From the NCBI RefSeq assembly GCF_003458715.1, contig NZ_QRVI01000026.1:1-31315 (forward strand): a stretch of DNA of 31,315 nt, given 5' to 3'. This DNA comes from Eubacterium sp. AF22-8LB. GTDB taxonomy: Bacteria; Bacillota_I; Bacilli_A; Erysipelotrichales; Erysipelotrichaceae. Numbering within the stretch: position 1 is the stretch's first letter; every line of letters starts with the position of its first letter. A program made the translations under genes and the position numbers. This document shows, piece after piece, positions 7,724-16,121 of the stretch. The notes beneath the pieces are model-generated. The model ran no database searches, was not told where the DNA came from, and saw nothing but the letters and a program-made list of their open reading frames with translations.

Positions 7724-9323
7724 CTTTGTTTTCTAGACTTGCCTTTACTAAGCCTACAAATAATGGGTGAGGACGGTTTGGTCTAGACTTAAATTCAGGG
7801 TGATATTGTACACCGATATAGAATGGGTGATTCTTATATTCAATAGCTTCAACTAATTGTTTATCTGGACTTGTACCCACGATCATCATGTCATTACGTT
7901 CAAAATCACTGCGATAGTCATTGTTGAATTCATAACGATGACGATGTCTTTCATCAATCATGTCCTTTTCATAACAAGACCAAATTTTTGTATCTGCTCT
8001 TAATGAACAAGGATAAGCTCCTAGACGCATTGTTCCACCTTTACGAATGTCATTGCTTTGATCTTCCATAAAGTCAATGATCGTATGTTTACTTTGTGGG
8101 TCAAATTCATAAGAGTTCGCATCTTCATAACCTAGAACACTACGTGCGAATGCAATGGCAGCAATCTGCATACCTAGACAAATACCTAAATATGGAATTT
8201 GTTTTTCTCTTGCGTATGTAGCTACACTGATCATACCTTCAATTCCACGATCACCAAATCCTCCTGGTAAAATGATTCCATCTGTGTCCTTAAATACTTC
8301 ATCTAAATTAGCATTCTCTAAGTTTTCAGAATCAATCCATTGAATGTTGACTTTGGCATGATTTTTAAAACCACCATGATACAATGCTTCACTTACAGAT
8401 AAATATGCATCATGTAAGGCAACATATTTACCAACTAATGCAATGTTGACAGGCTTAGTACTTGCCTTAATATTGTCAACAACCTGTTGCCATTCAGTTA
8501 AATCAGGTTTACGAATTTCAAGACCTGTTTTTTCACAGACAATATCCGCAAGATTTTGCTCTTCTAACATGAATGGTACTTCATAAAGGGAAGGGAGTGT
8601 CTTGTTCTGAATCACACAGCGTTTTTCAACGTTGCAAAATAAAGAAATCTTGTCTAATACAGACTGTGGAATAGTTTCATCACAACGTGCCACAATGATA
8701 TCTGGATTGATACCATATGACTGTAATTCTTTTACAGAATGCTGTGTTGGCTTTGATTTATATTCTTGGGAACCAGAAATATAAGGAATGTAAGTAACAT
8801 GGATAAATAAACAGTTTTTACGACCTACTTCTAAGGCAACCTGACGAATGGATTCTAGAAATGGTAAGCTTTCAATGTCTCCAGTTGTACCACCAATTTC
8901 TGTGATTACTACATCAGCAGCAGCATGTTCTCCTGCACGAATCACAAAGCTTTTGATTTCATTTGTAATATGAGGAATAACCTGAACGGTTTCACCTAGG
9001 TATTTACCATCACGCTCTTTGTTGATGACGTTCCAATATACGCGTCCAGTGGTAAGATTGGAATACGTGTGTAGGTTTTCATCAATGAAACGTTCATAGT
9101 GACCTAAGTCTAAGTCGGCTTCTAATCCATCATCAGTGACATAAACTTCACCATGTTGAAAAGGGGACATTGTGCCTGGATCCACATTGATATAGGGATC
9201 TAATTTTTGGGAAGTGACTTTATAGCCACGGGACTTTAAAAGACGGCCAAGACTTGCTGCACTGATTCCTTTTCCTAAACCAGATACAACACCTCCCGTT
9301 ACGAAAATGTACTTTGTACTCAT
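7710..9323 (-). CDS. pyrG: CTP synthase
   Basis: Converts UTP to CTP using ATP and glutamine, the last step of pyrimidine nucleotide synthesis. At 537 residues it has the normal length. The N-terminal amidoligase domain begins YIFVTGGVVSGLGKGISAAS and carries the conserved QKLDPYINVDPGTMSPFQHG block. The C-terminal class I glutamine amidotransferase domain shows GGFGDRG, the nucleophile-elbow Cys in YLGICLGMQ and the catalytic HPEF near the end. The start at 9323 is chosen from GAGGTG six bases upstream and the universal N terminus. A promoter lies 35 bases upstream, and the gene diverges from the permease at 9455. I see no G-run at the predicted transcript start of the kind used for reiterative control in Bacillus. 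Confidence 0.97.
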   Translation of the reverse strand: MSTKYIFVTGGVVSGLGKGISAASLGRLLKSRGYKVTSQKLDPYINVDPGTMSPFQHGEVYVTDDGLEADLDLGHYERFIDENLHTYSNLTTGRVYWNVINKERDGKYLGETVQVIPHITNEIKSFVIRAGEHAAADVVITEIGGTTGDIESLPFLESIRQVALEVGRKNCLFIHVTYIPYISGSQEYKSKPTQHSVKELQSYGINPDIIVARCDETIPQSVLDKISLFCNVEKRCVIQNKTLPSLYEVPFMLEEQNLADIVCEKTGLEIRKPDLTEWQQVVDNIKASTKPVNIALVGKYVALHDAYLSVSEALYHGGFKNHAKVNIQWIDSENLENANLDEVFKDTDGIILPGGFGDRGIEGMISVATYAREKQIPYLGICLGMQIAAIAFARSVLGYEDANSYEFDPQSKHTIIDFMEDQSNDIRKGGTMRLGAYPCSLRADTKIWSCYEKDMIDERHRHRYEFNNDYRSDFERNDMMIVGTSPDKQLVEAIEYKNHPFYIGVQYHPEFKSRPNRPHPLFVGLVKASLENKESHK

Positions 9324-9357
9324 TTGTTTCACCTCTTCTTTTTTCTTTAACTCGGCA

Positions 9358-9386
9358 ATTTTACACCTATGAAAAAAAGATGTAAA
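9358..9386 (-). promoter_or_regulatory. Promoter of pyrG
   Basis: On the minus strand TTTACA (9381-9386), 17-base spacer, TAAAAT (9358-9363), about 35 bases before the start codon. Confidence 0.6.
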
Positions 9387-9425
9387 TAAAAAATTTAAAA
9401 AAATGATTTTCAATGTAAAAAATAG

Positions 9426-9431
9426 TATAAT
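9426..9431 (+). promoter_or_regulatory. -10 box of the AI-2E-type permease gene
   Basis: A perfect TATAAT lies 23 bases before the ATG at 9455; no good -35 hexamer precedes it in the AT-rich spacer. Confidence 0.45.
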
Positions 9432-9454
9432 AAATTCGATTTGAGGTGGTTTGA

Positions 9455-10612
9455 ATGGACCTTCATGAAAAAGAAAAAATGTATCAAAGACTTATTGTTT
9501 TTACACTCTTAATTGGAATGGTCATCTATTATTTTGAAAAAATCATTGGCTTTTTGGGATGGATCTCAACTATGTGTTTACCATTTCTACTAGGTGCTGG
9601 ACTTGCCTTTGTGTTTAATATCATATCGAATAATTTAATGCGCTATTTAATTAAATGGTTCAATATCAAAGATACAAAAATTAAAAGAATTATATCCAAT
9701 GTATTAGCTATTTTCATTGTGTTTGCCGTGTTTGCCGCCTTTGTTGGTATAGTCATTCCAAGAATTCTATTCTCAATTCAGTTGCTGCTGTCAAACTTTC
9801 CGCAAATGATTTACGAATTCTATATTTGGCTGTTGGACATTAGTAAGCCTGTAGATGCTATTCATAACTTCTTACAAAATTTAGATATTAATGCCTTTAG
9901 CTCCTATGCAATCGATAATGTCAGTAAAAGAATCAGCTCTTGGCTAGTTTCTGGAGGTGCAAATGATATTTTTGGATCTATCTTCAATATTTTATCTACT
10001 ACCTTCTCATGGTTTGCGCAAGCCTTTATCACTATCGTATTCTCCTTTTTGTTGTTGTTTAATAAAAAACAAGTCAAACGAGAAACGATATCTTTGTTGA
10101 AGGCCTATCTTCCTGAAAGGGATTATGAAAAGACGCGCCATGTATTAAAACTGATCATTCGTATTTTTACAAGCTACGTAGGCGGGACATGCACAGAATG
10201 CCTGATTCTTGCAAGTTTAGTAACGACAGGAGCATTGATTTTAAAGATTCCATATGCCTTTTTAGTTGGACTAGTCGTTGGCATTGGTGCTTTAGTACCA
10301 ATGTTTGGAGCTTTGGTTGCCGCTCTTTTATGTACTTTCTTTATTGCGATGGCATCCCCTGTGCAGGGGCTCACTTTTATTATTATGTTTATTTGTATTC
10401 AGCAGGTGGAAGGAAACTTTATCTATCCACATGTTGTTGGTAAATCTGTAGGCTTTCCACCCATGTATATTATTGTGGCCATCACCATTGGTGCCAATGT
10501 TGCAGGAATTTTTGGGATTATTATCTTTATTCCAATTTGTTCATGCATCTACCAGCTTGTAAGTGAAGATGTATTGTCTCGGCTTCAAACGGTGAAGGAA
10601 GTTTCAGATTAA
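9455..10612 (+). CDS. AI-2E family (PerM-type) membrane permease
   Basis: A 385-residue polytopic membrane protein with about eight hydrophobic segments: two near residues 12-55, one near 82-105, then a soluble stretch and a tight cluster from about 185 to 375. The C-terminal signature around GIGALVPMFGALVAALL and the FIYPHVVGKSVGFPP block are typical of the AI-2E transporter family, whose members move small molecules or ions; naming AI-2 as the substrate would be unsafe. GAGGTGG is placed well for the start. It diverges from pyrG and is followed within 65 bases by a small ankyrin-like gene. Confidence 0.88.
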   Translation: MDLHEKEKMYQRLIVFTLLIGMVIYYFEKIIGFLGWISTMCLPFLLGAGLAFVFNIISNNLMRYLIKWFNIKDTKIKRIISNVLAIFIVFAVFAAFVGIVIPRILFSIQLLLSNFPQMIYEFYIWLLDISKPVDAIHNFLQNLDINAFSSYAIDNVSKRISSWLVSGGANDIFGSIFNILSTTFSWFAQAFITIVFSFLLLFNKKQVKRETISLLKAYLPERDYEKTRHVLKLIIRIFTSYVGGTCTECLILASLVTTGALILKIPYAFLVGLVVGIGALVPMFGALVAALLCTFFIAMASPVQGLTFIIMFICIQQVEGNFIYPHVVGKSVGFPPMYIIVAITIGANVAGIFGIIIFIPICSCIYQLVSEDVLSRLQTVKEVSD

Positions 10613-10675
10613 TTGACATAAATAATGTCTATATCAATTGTATTCTTTAGATGTAGAAAGAAAGAAGGATACAAT

Positions 10676-11014
10676 ATGAACGCTGAAAGACAAATTGCGA
10701 TGGATTTATTAGATGCTGTATGGAAAGAAGATGTGCAAGGAGTAAAATATTGTTTACAGATGGGCGCAAGTCCAAGCTGGGTATTTAACGGATATCCTAT
10801 TTTAATGCATGCCATCAGCATTGGAAACGAAGAAATTGTTAATATTTTAATTGATGCCGGAGCCATCCAACAAGGGGAAGCCTTAGGCTTTGCACTTGAA
10901 AGAGGAATTGGACAAATGATACGTCCGCTGGTATTTCGTGGTATTGTTCCTAAACATTTCGAGCCACGCAAAGGCTTTGGCTATTACCCACAAAGATTTT
11001 GTAGTACACACTGA
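10676..11014 (+). CDS. Small ankyrin-repeat-like protein
   Basis: A 112-residue soluble protein. The segment from about residue 15 to 65 (AVWKEDVQGVKYCLQMGASP, then GYPILMHAISIGNEEIVNIL and DAGA) reads as one and a half to two ankyrin repeats; the remainder is a third degenerate unit. Start chosen at 10676 because AAGGA precedes this ATG; an earlier in-frame ATG lacks a site. The next gene, a WYL regulator, begins 13 bases after its stop, so the two are probably co-transcribed. Ankyrin modules bind proteins; a partner cannot be named. Confidence 0.65.
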   Translation: MNAERQIAMDLLDAVWKEDVQGVKYCLQMGASPSWVFNGYPILMHAISIGNEEIVNILIDAGAIQQGEALGFALERGIGQMIRPLVFRGIVPKHFEPRKGFGYYPQRFCSTH

Positions 11015-11027
11015 AAGGAAATAGAAA

Positions 11028-11978
11028 ATGAATCGAACGAACTTATGCATTCGCATGCTGCAACTATTAAAGGCTAGAGGAAAAATGAATACAACTCAAC
11101 TAGCAGACGCTTTAGAGGTCAATCCGCGAAATATTCGTGAATTTAAAAAGGAGCTCGTGCTTGCAGGTTATAATGTAGAAGAAGTAAAAGGACGTTATGG
11201 AGGCTATATTTTAAATGATCAATATGATCTTCCTGTAACGATTTTTAGTGATGAAGAAAAGGATGCGTTGGTTCAATCCTATAAGTTCATGCGTACACAA
11301 AAGGATTTTAAACCTTTAACTTTATATTGTGATGCCATGGATAAAATTATTGCCACAAGTAAAATTTCATCCAATGCTTCCTTACACTATATGTCGAATT
11401 CAATAGAATTGGATAAGAAGATTTCGAGTATGATCGACAAGACGCAACAAGCTATGAACCATGGAATTTGCGTCGTTTTGTCCTACCAATCTCTAAAGGA
11501 TGAAACACCTATTGAATTTGAAGTGGAACCCTATGAAATTATCCACTACCATAAATCATATTATTTAATTGGCTTTTCCTTATTAAGAAAAGATTATCGT
11601 ATGTATCGCTTTAGTTCTGAACGTATGTTTAAATGTGATATTTCAACAAGACACTTTATTCATGACAATCATTTTCATTTAAGTAACTACATTGGAGAGC
11701 ATTCCTTGATTCCATTAGATTTAAAACATGTGATTGTAAGAGTCTATCATAAAGAGAATGGTCTTCGCTTATTTAAAGAAAAGTATTGGGGAAACAAGCT
11801 TTTGCCTATCCATAAAGAAGATGATTATACCGACTTTGAATTCTATACAGATGACATGTCTAACCTATATCAGTCTTTGTTTTCTATGATGGATCAGGTA
11901 AAGCTTTTAAGTCCGGATGATGTAAGAGAAACATATTTGAATCGAGTTGAAAAAATAATTAACGCGTATAAGGGATGA
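11028..11978 (+). CDS. WYL-domain transcriptional regulator (YafY type)
   Basis: A 316-residue cytoplasmic regulator. The first 60 residues form a winged helix-turn-helix (NTTQLADALEVNPRNIREFK, followed by the wing GRYGGYIL). The middle and C-terminal part holds a WYL-like domain (about 140-235) with the SYYLIGF and YRMYRFSSERM motifs, in which the name-giving WYL reads YYL, and a WCX-like C-terminal extension. WYL proteins sense ligands, sometimes nucleic acids or nucleotides, and many regulate DNA-damage or phage-defence genes. It sits in a tight run with an ankyrin-like gene and a nuclease-like gene, and it may control that run. Confidence 0.85.
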   Translation: MNRTNLCIRMLQLLKARGKMNTTQLADALEVNPRNIREFKKELVLAGYNVEEVKGRYGGYILNDQYDLPVTIFSDEEKDALVQSYKFMRTQKDFKPLTLYCDAMDKIIATSKISSNASLHYMSNSIELDKKISSMIDKTQQAMNHGICVVLSYQSLKDETPIEFEVEPYEIIHYHKSYYLIGFSLLRKDYRMYRFSSERMFKCDISTRHFIHDNHFHLSNYIGEHSLIPLDLKHVIVRVYHKENGLRLFKEKYWGNKLLPIHKEDDYTDFEFYTDDMSNLYQSLFSMMDQVKLLSPDDVRETYLNRVEKIINAYKG

Positions 11979-12021
11979 AAAGATATTAAAATTGAAGTAC
12001 AATAGTAATGGTGAATTTTTT

Positions 12022-13491
12022 ATGTTACATGTATCAGATTTAATGCGTGAAATGAAATGTGAGTGTTTCTGCTGGAATTGTGCTCATAATTCACTTCACC
12101 AGGAAAGTTTTTATAAGATGGATTGTCCGTTTTCCGATTTATGGAAGACCTACTTACACGCCAATGATTGTGCATTAGGTCATTCTATGGATACAAATGA
12201 ACAATCTTTAAAATTGTTAGAGGAAAATGAAGTCGTATGCTTCGCACGCTTTGAATACAAGGAGTGTCGAACAAAAATTCCATATCTAAAGAAATTAGAA
12301 AATGGATATATGGCTATCTATCCTCATTTAAGTGCATACCCAAAAGAAAATGAAGCTTTGATTATGAAAGTCAATCAAATCATTTTGGCACATTGTGGTG
12401 TGCATGTTGTTGAAAATCATATTCTATATTTAAATAAGGAATATGTTCGTAAGGATAGTTTGGATTTAAATGCTTTATTGGTAACCAGCGATAAGCTATT
12501 TAATAAACGTAATCATTTATCTAAAACGATTGCTGAATGTATGGATGAAATCGATATTGATTTAGATGCCTGGATTGAAAGAACCAAACGAATCTTAAAC
12601 AAACCAAGCATTACTCCTGTTCGTACTAAACAATGTACGGCTTTAAGACGTTGCAGCTATTATCCAATTTGTTTTGATGAATCGAATGAACCAGATGATT
12701 CCATTCTATTCTTTACAACGAACCAGCATAAGCTGGATGCCTATGAAAAAGGGATTCGTCATATTCATGAATTGCCATTGAACCAAATTGAAGGCTTCCG
12801 TCTTCAATATGCCCAATATATGGCGAGTAAGACGCAAAAGCCATTTATGGATAAGGCAGCTTTACAAGTGTGGATGAAACAAATCCAGTATCCAATTTCT
12901 TATTTGGATTTTGAATGGGATACCTTTGCCGTACCACCTTATGAGAACATGAAGCCATTTGATGTTTTATGCTTCCAATATAGCTTGCACGTAGAAAGTA
13001 AGGATGGAGCTTTAAAACATTATAACTTCTTTGAATCTAAGGATTGTCGTCGCCATTTTGTAGAACAATTGATTCAAGACCTTCCTAAGACAGGAACGAT
13101 TCTTGTATATAATATGGAGGGGGCTGAAAAGTTAAGACTGAAACAGTTAGCGAATCAATTTGAAGAATATCGTGATGAATTAGAAGCTATCTGTGCTAGA
13201 ATGGTTGATTTATCAAAGCCATTTGAAGCTGGATTATACTACAATTCAAAAATGCGAGGTCATTACTCATTAAAGAACATATTGCCAGTTTTCTCGAAGG
13301 ATCTTTCTTATAAGAATCTGGATATTCAAAATGGATTGAATGCAGTTTTTGCGTATCGTACATATGATGATAAAAATGAAGAAGAGAAAAAAGAAGTAAA
13401 AGAAGCCATTTCAACATATTGCCAAATGGATACGTATGCCGAATATGTTGTGTATCATGGTTTGTTACGGGAGGTGGAAGAAGATGCCTAA
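12022..13491 (+). CDS. DUF2779 protein, Cas4-like plus DEDD-type nuclease domains
   Basis: A 489-residue protein. The N-terminal part resembles RecB/Cas4-type proteins. An N-terminal cysteine group (C13, C15, C17, C20) and a distal C-x5-C-x5-C group (C205, C211, C217) suggest an iron-sulphur cluster as in Cas4/AddB. However, the usual E-x-K of the nuclease core is not evident where expected (around residues 97-108), so that site may be dead. The C-terminal domain looks like an RNase H-fold exonuclease: D296 and E298 in YLDFEW, YNMEGAEKLRLKQLA (about 363-377), and D470 in YCQMDTYAEY. The start at 12022 has only a weak site (GGTGA); a TTG 30 bases upstream is the alternative. The stop overlaps the next start by eight bases. 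Confidence 0.75.
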   Translation: MLHVSDLMREMKCECFCWNCAHNSLHQESFYKMDCPFSDLWKTYLHANDCALGHSMDTNEQSLKLLEENEVVCFARFEYKECRTKIPYLKKLENGYMAIYPHLSAYPKENEALIMKVNQIILAHCGVHVVENHILYLNKEYVRKDSLDLNALLVTSDKLFNKRNHLSKTIAECMDEIDIDLDAWIERTKRILNKPSITPVRTKQCTALRRCSYYPICFDESNEPDDSILFFTTNQHKLDAYEKGIRHIHELPLNQIEGFRLQYAQYMASKTQKPFMDKAALQVWMKQIQYPISYLDFEWDTFAVPPYENMKPFDVLCFQYSLHVESKDGALKHYNFFESKDCRRHFVEQLIQDLPKTGTILVYNMEGAEKLRLKQLANQFEEYRDELEAICARMVDLSKPFEAGLYYNSKMRGHYSLKNILPVFSKDLSYKNLDIQNGLNAVFAYRTYDDKNEEEKKEVKEAISTYCQMDTYAEYVVYHGLLREVEEDA

Positions 13492-14458
13492 TATTATTAC
13501 ACATACTTTATTTGCTCAGGAAATCTTTGATAAAGTGGATGAAAGTACACATGATTTATTTGAACCACGACTTCAATTGTTGGAAATTGGTTCGAATGGT
13601 CCAGACTTTTTATTCTTTCATGGAATGAATCCAAAGGATTTCTACAAAAAAAGTGATTTAAGAATATCGGGTTCTATGTTTCATGCGGGACATGTGAATG
13701 AATTTTATCAAAAAGCTTTGATATCCATTCGCAATGAACAGGATGATGAAATCAAAAAGGATATGATGACTTATGTTTGCGGTCATTTGTGTCACTGGGC
13801 TTTGGATGCCACTACACATCCTTATGTTTTCTATCGTACGGGACCTTGTAAAGGAAAAAGTGCATGGTATCACCATCGCTTTGAGTCTTTATTAGATGCG
13901 ATCATGTTGAAGGTAAAAAGGGAATGTACGATTGAAGACTTTAAATTCTACGAAGTCTGTGATGTAACTAAGGAGCAGGCTCGTGCTATTGCACGTATCT
14001 ATGTTCCGGCAATTCGTCAAATTCTAGGCTTTGATATCAAGCCGCATCAAATTTTAGAAAGCTTGAATGACTGGCATTTTATTGAAACCTTATTTTATGA
14101 TGCTTCTGGTAATAAGTTAAAATCTTTGCAGAGTTTAGAGACTTTCACAAAAGCCTATAATTCTTTGTCAGGTTATATCGTTCCTAATGAACCGGATGAT
14201 CCATATGATGTGATGAATCTTTTACATAATCGCTGGCTACATCCAAGCGATGATACATTTGTTTCTACAGAAAGTTTCTTTGATCTATACGATAAAGCAC
14301 AATTGTTAGCTTTGGAAGCTATTCGCTTATTTTTAGCGGCTTGTCAAAATCCAGATTTAGATGCAGATCTATTATTGTTGATCAAGGATCGCAATTATAA
14401 CTTAGGTGTGAGTGATCAAAAGCAAATGACGAATTTTGATTTAATTTACGAAAATTAG
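13484..14458 (+). CDS. Zinc-dependent phospholipase C-like protein
   Basis: A 324-residue protein of the zinc-dependent phospholipase C/S1-P1 nuclease-like fold. Metal-binding candidates are H7 in NIITHTLF, D41 and H46 in GPDFLFFHG, H67/H70, the core motif GHLCHWALDATTHP (H101, H104, D108, H112) and H130/H131 with E134. No signal peptide is visible, unlike secreted phospholipases, so it probably acts inside the cell; this family's cytoplasmic members are poorly characterised. The start at 13484 has GGGAGG upstream and overlaps the DUF2779 gene, indicating translational coupling. An upstream in-frame ATG inside the previous gene is less likely. Confidence 0.8.
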   Translation: MPNIITHTLFAQEIFDKVDESTHDLFEPRLQLLEIGSNGPDFLFFHGMNPKDFYKKSDLRISGSMFHAGHVNEFYQKALISIRNEQDDEIKKDMMTYVCGHLCHWALDATTHPYVFYRTGPCKGKSAWYHHRFESLLDAIMLKVKRECTIEDFKFYEVCDVTKEQARAIARIYVPAIRQILGFDIKPHQILESLNDWHFIETLFYDASGNKLKSLQSLETFTKAYNSLSGYIVPNEPDDPYDVMNLLHNRWLHPSDDTFVSTESFFDLYDKAQLLALEAIRLFLAACQNPDLDADLLLLIKDRNYNLGVSDQKQMTNFDLIYEN

Positions 14459-14613
14459 GTGGAAGGGTTTACAAGTTTACAGTTTAGGCGTATTATATGG
14501 GTGGTAAGAGATAGAAAGTATGGCTCACCTTTCGACTCAAAATCCATCTTGTGTGTATATATCCTTCCTTAAAAACACATAAGAAATTACTTTATCGATC
14601 CTTTCGATGAAAG
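14459..14613. other. Intergenic region before the EF-P terminator
   Basis: About 155 bases without a credible gene. The only ATG-initiated frame of note (14519-14581, 20 codons) has no ribosome binding site. No riboswitch or tRNA fold can be supported. Confidence 0.4.
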
Positions 14614-14640
14614 AAAGCACTTCGGTGCTTTTTTTCTTTT
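14614..14640 (+). terminator. Terminator after the nuclease/phospholipase run
   Basis: AAAGCAC-TTCG-GTGCTTT with a UUCG tetraloop followed by a long T tract, a textbook intrinsic terminator isolating EF-P from upstream transcription. Confidence 0.9.
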
Positions 14641-14642
14641 TC

Positions 14643-14670
14643 TTGACAATTTTTTTGCGTGATATAAAAT
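14643..14670 (+). promoter_or_regulatory. Promoter of efp
   Basis: Perfect TTGACA (14643-14648), 16-base spacer, TAAAAT (14665-14670), followed by AAAGGAG before the ATG at 14707. Confidence 0.75.
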
Positions 14671-14706
14671 AATTAGCGTCTATATACAAACAAAAGGAGT
14701 AAGAAA

Positions 14707-15267
14707 ATGATTAGTTCAAATGATTTAAAACCAGGTTTAACAATCTTAGTGGATGGTGAAATTTACACGGTTTTAGAAGCTTCACAAAATAAAACAGCTC
14801 GTAGTGCGATGGTTGTTAAGGCTAAGGTTCGTAACATTCGTACTGGAAGTAATGTTGAATTGTCTTGGGGTGGTGGAGAAAAGGTAGAACCAGCTCAGAT
14901 TGAAAAAAGAGAAATGCAATATCTATATGATACAGATGATGCGATGGTGTTTATGGATAATGAAACGTATGATCAGGTTGAGATTCCTACAGATCGTTTG
15001 AAGTGGGAAAGAAACTTTATTGTTCCAAATTCAAATGTAAATATTTCTAGCTATGAAGGTGAAATCTTAGGTGTTATCTTACCAGATAAAGCGACTTTAA
15101 AGGTTGTTGAATGTGAACAAGCTGTAAAGGGCGATACAGCAACATCTGCAAGTAAAAATGCAGTGTTAGAAACAGGACTTGAGGTAAAGGTTCCTTTATT
15201 TATCAACCAGGATGAAATGATCGTCGTAAATACAAACGACGGAAAATACTCAGGACGTGCAAAATAG
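14707..15267 (+). CDS. efp: Elongation factor P with Arg at the tip position
   Basis: A 186-residue EF-P of normal length with the three beta-barrel domains; it relieves ribosome stalling at polyproline. Domain I runs to about residue 62, the central RNFIVPNSNVNISSYEGEILGV block marks domain II, and GDTATSASKNAVLETGLEVKVPLFI marks domain III. The tip loop reads QNKTARSAMVV, placing Arg at residue 32, where Bacillus and E. coli relatives carry the modified Lys (K32/K34). The loop lacks the SGRNA context of the Arg-rhamnosylated group and resembles the NKTA loop of Mollicutes EF-P. The gene is monocistronic between its own promoter and a terminator that starts inside the last codons. No EF-P modification gene lies in the window. 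Confidence 0.95.
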   Translation: MISSNDLKPGLTILVDGEIYTVLEASQNKTARSAMVVKAKVRNIRTGSNVELSWGGGEKVEPAQIEKREMQYLYDTDDAMVFMDNETYDQVEIPTDRLKWERNFIVPNSNVNISSYEGEILGVILPDKATLKVVECEQAVKGDTATSASKNAVLETGLEVKVPLFINQDEMIVVNTNDGKYSGRAK

Positions 15268-15290
15268 GCAAACGCCTATTTTTCTTTTTT
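15262..15290 (+). terminator. Terminator of efp
   Basis: AAATAGGC-AAAC-GCCTATTT (15262-15281) followed by T-rich sequence; the efp stop codon lies in the left arm. Confidence 0.9.
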
Positions 15291-15302
15291 TGTTGAATAG
15301 TG

Positions 15303-15308
15303 TATAAT
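15303..15308 (+). promoter_or_regulatory. -10 box of the cmk-der-gpsA-HU run
   Basis: Perfect TATAAT, 25 bases before the ATG at 15334; any -35 box would fall in the T tract of the efp terminator and is not recognisable. Confidence 0.45.
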
Positions 15309-15333
15309 AGTAAAGAATGTTTAGGAGGTACTT

Positions 15334-16113
15334 ATGACTCAACTTTCAAGAAAACAAAAGTATCAAGAACTTAGAGATCGTTTAGATGAAGAAACTACGG
15401 CCGCTCAAGCGCAGCCTGTTAAATTGCAAAGATTGTCTCGTGTTGATAACAGCTTATCACATGCCAATAAACCATTGTATCCACATGATACAGTACGTGT
15501 TTCACCAACTGTTAAGGAAATGCCAACATCACCAGTTATGGAAGATTTATTGGGTGAAGTTAAGCAGTATAATATTGATAACGGAAATCGTATTACAGAT
15601 GATACGCAGATCAATATTTTAAAACAGTTAGACACTACAGAAACAAAGAAACGTAATCAGCATGTTATCCCTATGGATATTGATGATGAGGATCTTGGCT
15701 CAACAATGAAAATTTCAAAACAGAAACAGCCTGAATATGAAAGAACAGCTCGTGTTGAACCAAAAGAAGAAAAAATTGTACTAACAAGTCAGGATGTACA
15801 GGATGTCAAAGAGCCAGAGGATGACAATTTGGATTTAATGTATCTTTCACATGATGACTTTGATAAAACGGAAGAACAGCCTAAAAAGGAAAAGAAGAAA
15901 AAATCAAAACGTAAAAAAGAAAAGCGTGATGAGCTTGAATCTATGCCAAGTGCTAAGATGCGTATGAAAACGTCAGACTTTGAAAAGGCAAGCAACCATA
16001 AAGAAAAGAATAGCTCAGAAATTGTATTAAATGTTGTATTAGGTATTTTGATTCTAGCATTGATTGCCGTTATTGGTTACTTAGTATTTATGGCTCGTGG
16101 ATTTTTAAATTGA
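15334..16113 (+). CDS. Bitopic membrane protein with long charged N-terminal region
   Basis: A 259-residue protein with a strong AGGAGG. Residues 1-230 are polar and low in complexity, with Glu/Lys-rich stretches and a very basic patch near 185-200 (KKEKKKKSKRKKEKR). One transmembrane helix follows at about 232-255 (IVLNVVLGILILALIAVIGY), then only a few residues. This implies a mostly cytoplasmic, disordered protein tail-anchored in the membrane. I recognise no family. It opens a run with cmk, der, gpsA and HU, and occupies a place where Bacillus has unrelated small membrane or LysM genes upstream of cmk. A role in division or ribosome/envelope coupling would be speculation. Confidence 0.75.
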   Translation: MTQLSRKQKYQELRDRLDEETTAAQAQPVKLQRLSRVDNSLSHANKPLYPHDTVRVSPTVKEMPTSPVMEDLLGEVKQYNIDNGNRITDDTQINILKQLDTTETKKRNQHVIPMDIDDEDLGSTMKISKQKQPEYERTARVEPKEEKIVLTSQDVQDVKEPEDDNLDLMYLSHDDFDKTEEQPKKEKKKKSKRKKEKRDELESMPSAKMRMKTSDFEKASNHKEKNSSEIVLNVVLGILILALIAVIGYLVFMARGFLN

Positions 16114-16121
16114 GGATAGAA

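Noticed and set aside
9330..9420. Bacillus-style reiterative-transcription attenuator in the pyrG leader
   Set aside because: No G-run is present at the predicted transcript start and no terminator hairpin lies in the short leader.
10613..10618. Perfect TTGACA just after the permease stop codon
   Set aside because: No TATAAT-like hexamer lies at 16-19 bases; TATTCT is 22 bases away. A promoter for the ankyrin-like gene is possible but not supported.
10174..10974. Minus-strand open frames across the permease and ankyrin-like genes
   Set aside because: They are shadows of better-supported plus-strand genes, without ribosome binding sites or family resemblance.
14495..14580. Possible tRNA-Leu remnant (GACTCAAAATC resembles a CAA anticodon loop) or T-box (GGGTGG)
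   Set aside because: The flanking bases do not form an anticodon stem, T arm or acceptor stem, and the rest of the T-box signature is missing. The downstream hairpin is an ordinary terminator.
14519..14581. 20-codon frame MAHLSTQ... in the intergenic region
   Set aside because: No ribosome binding site, no coupling and no family resemblance.
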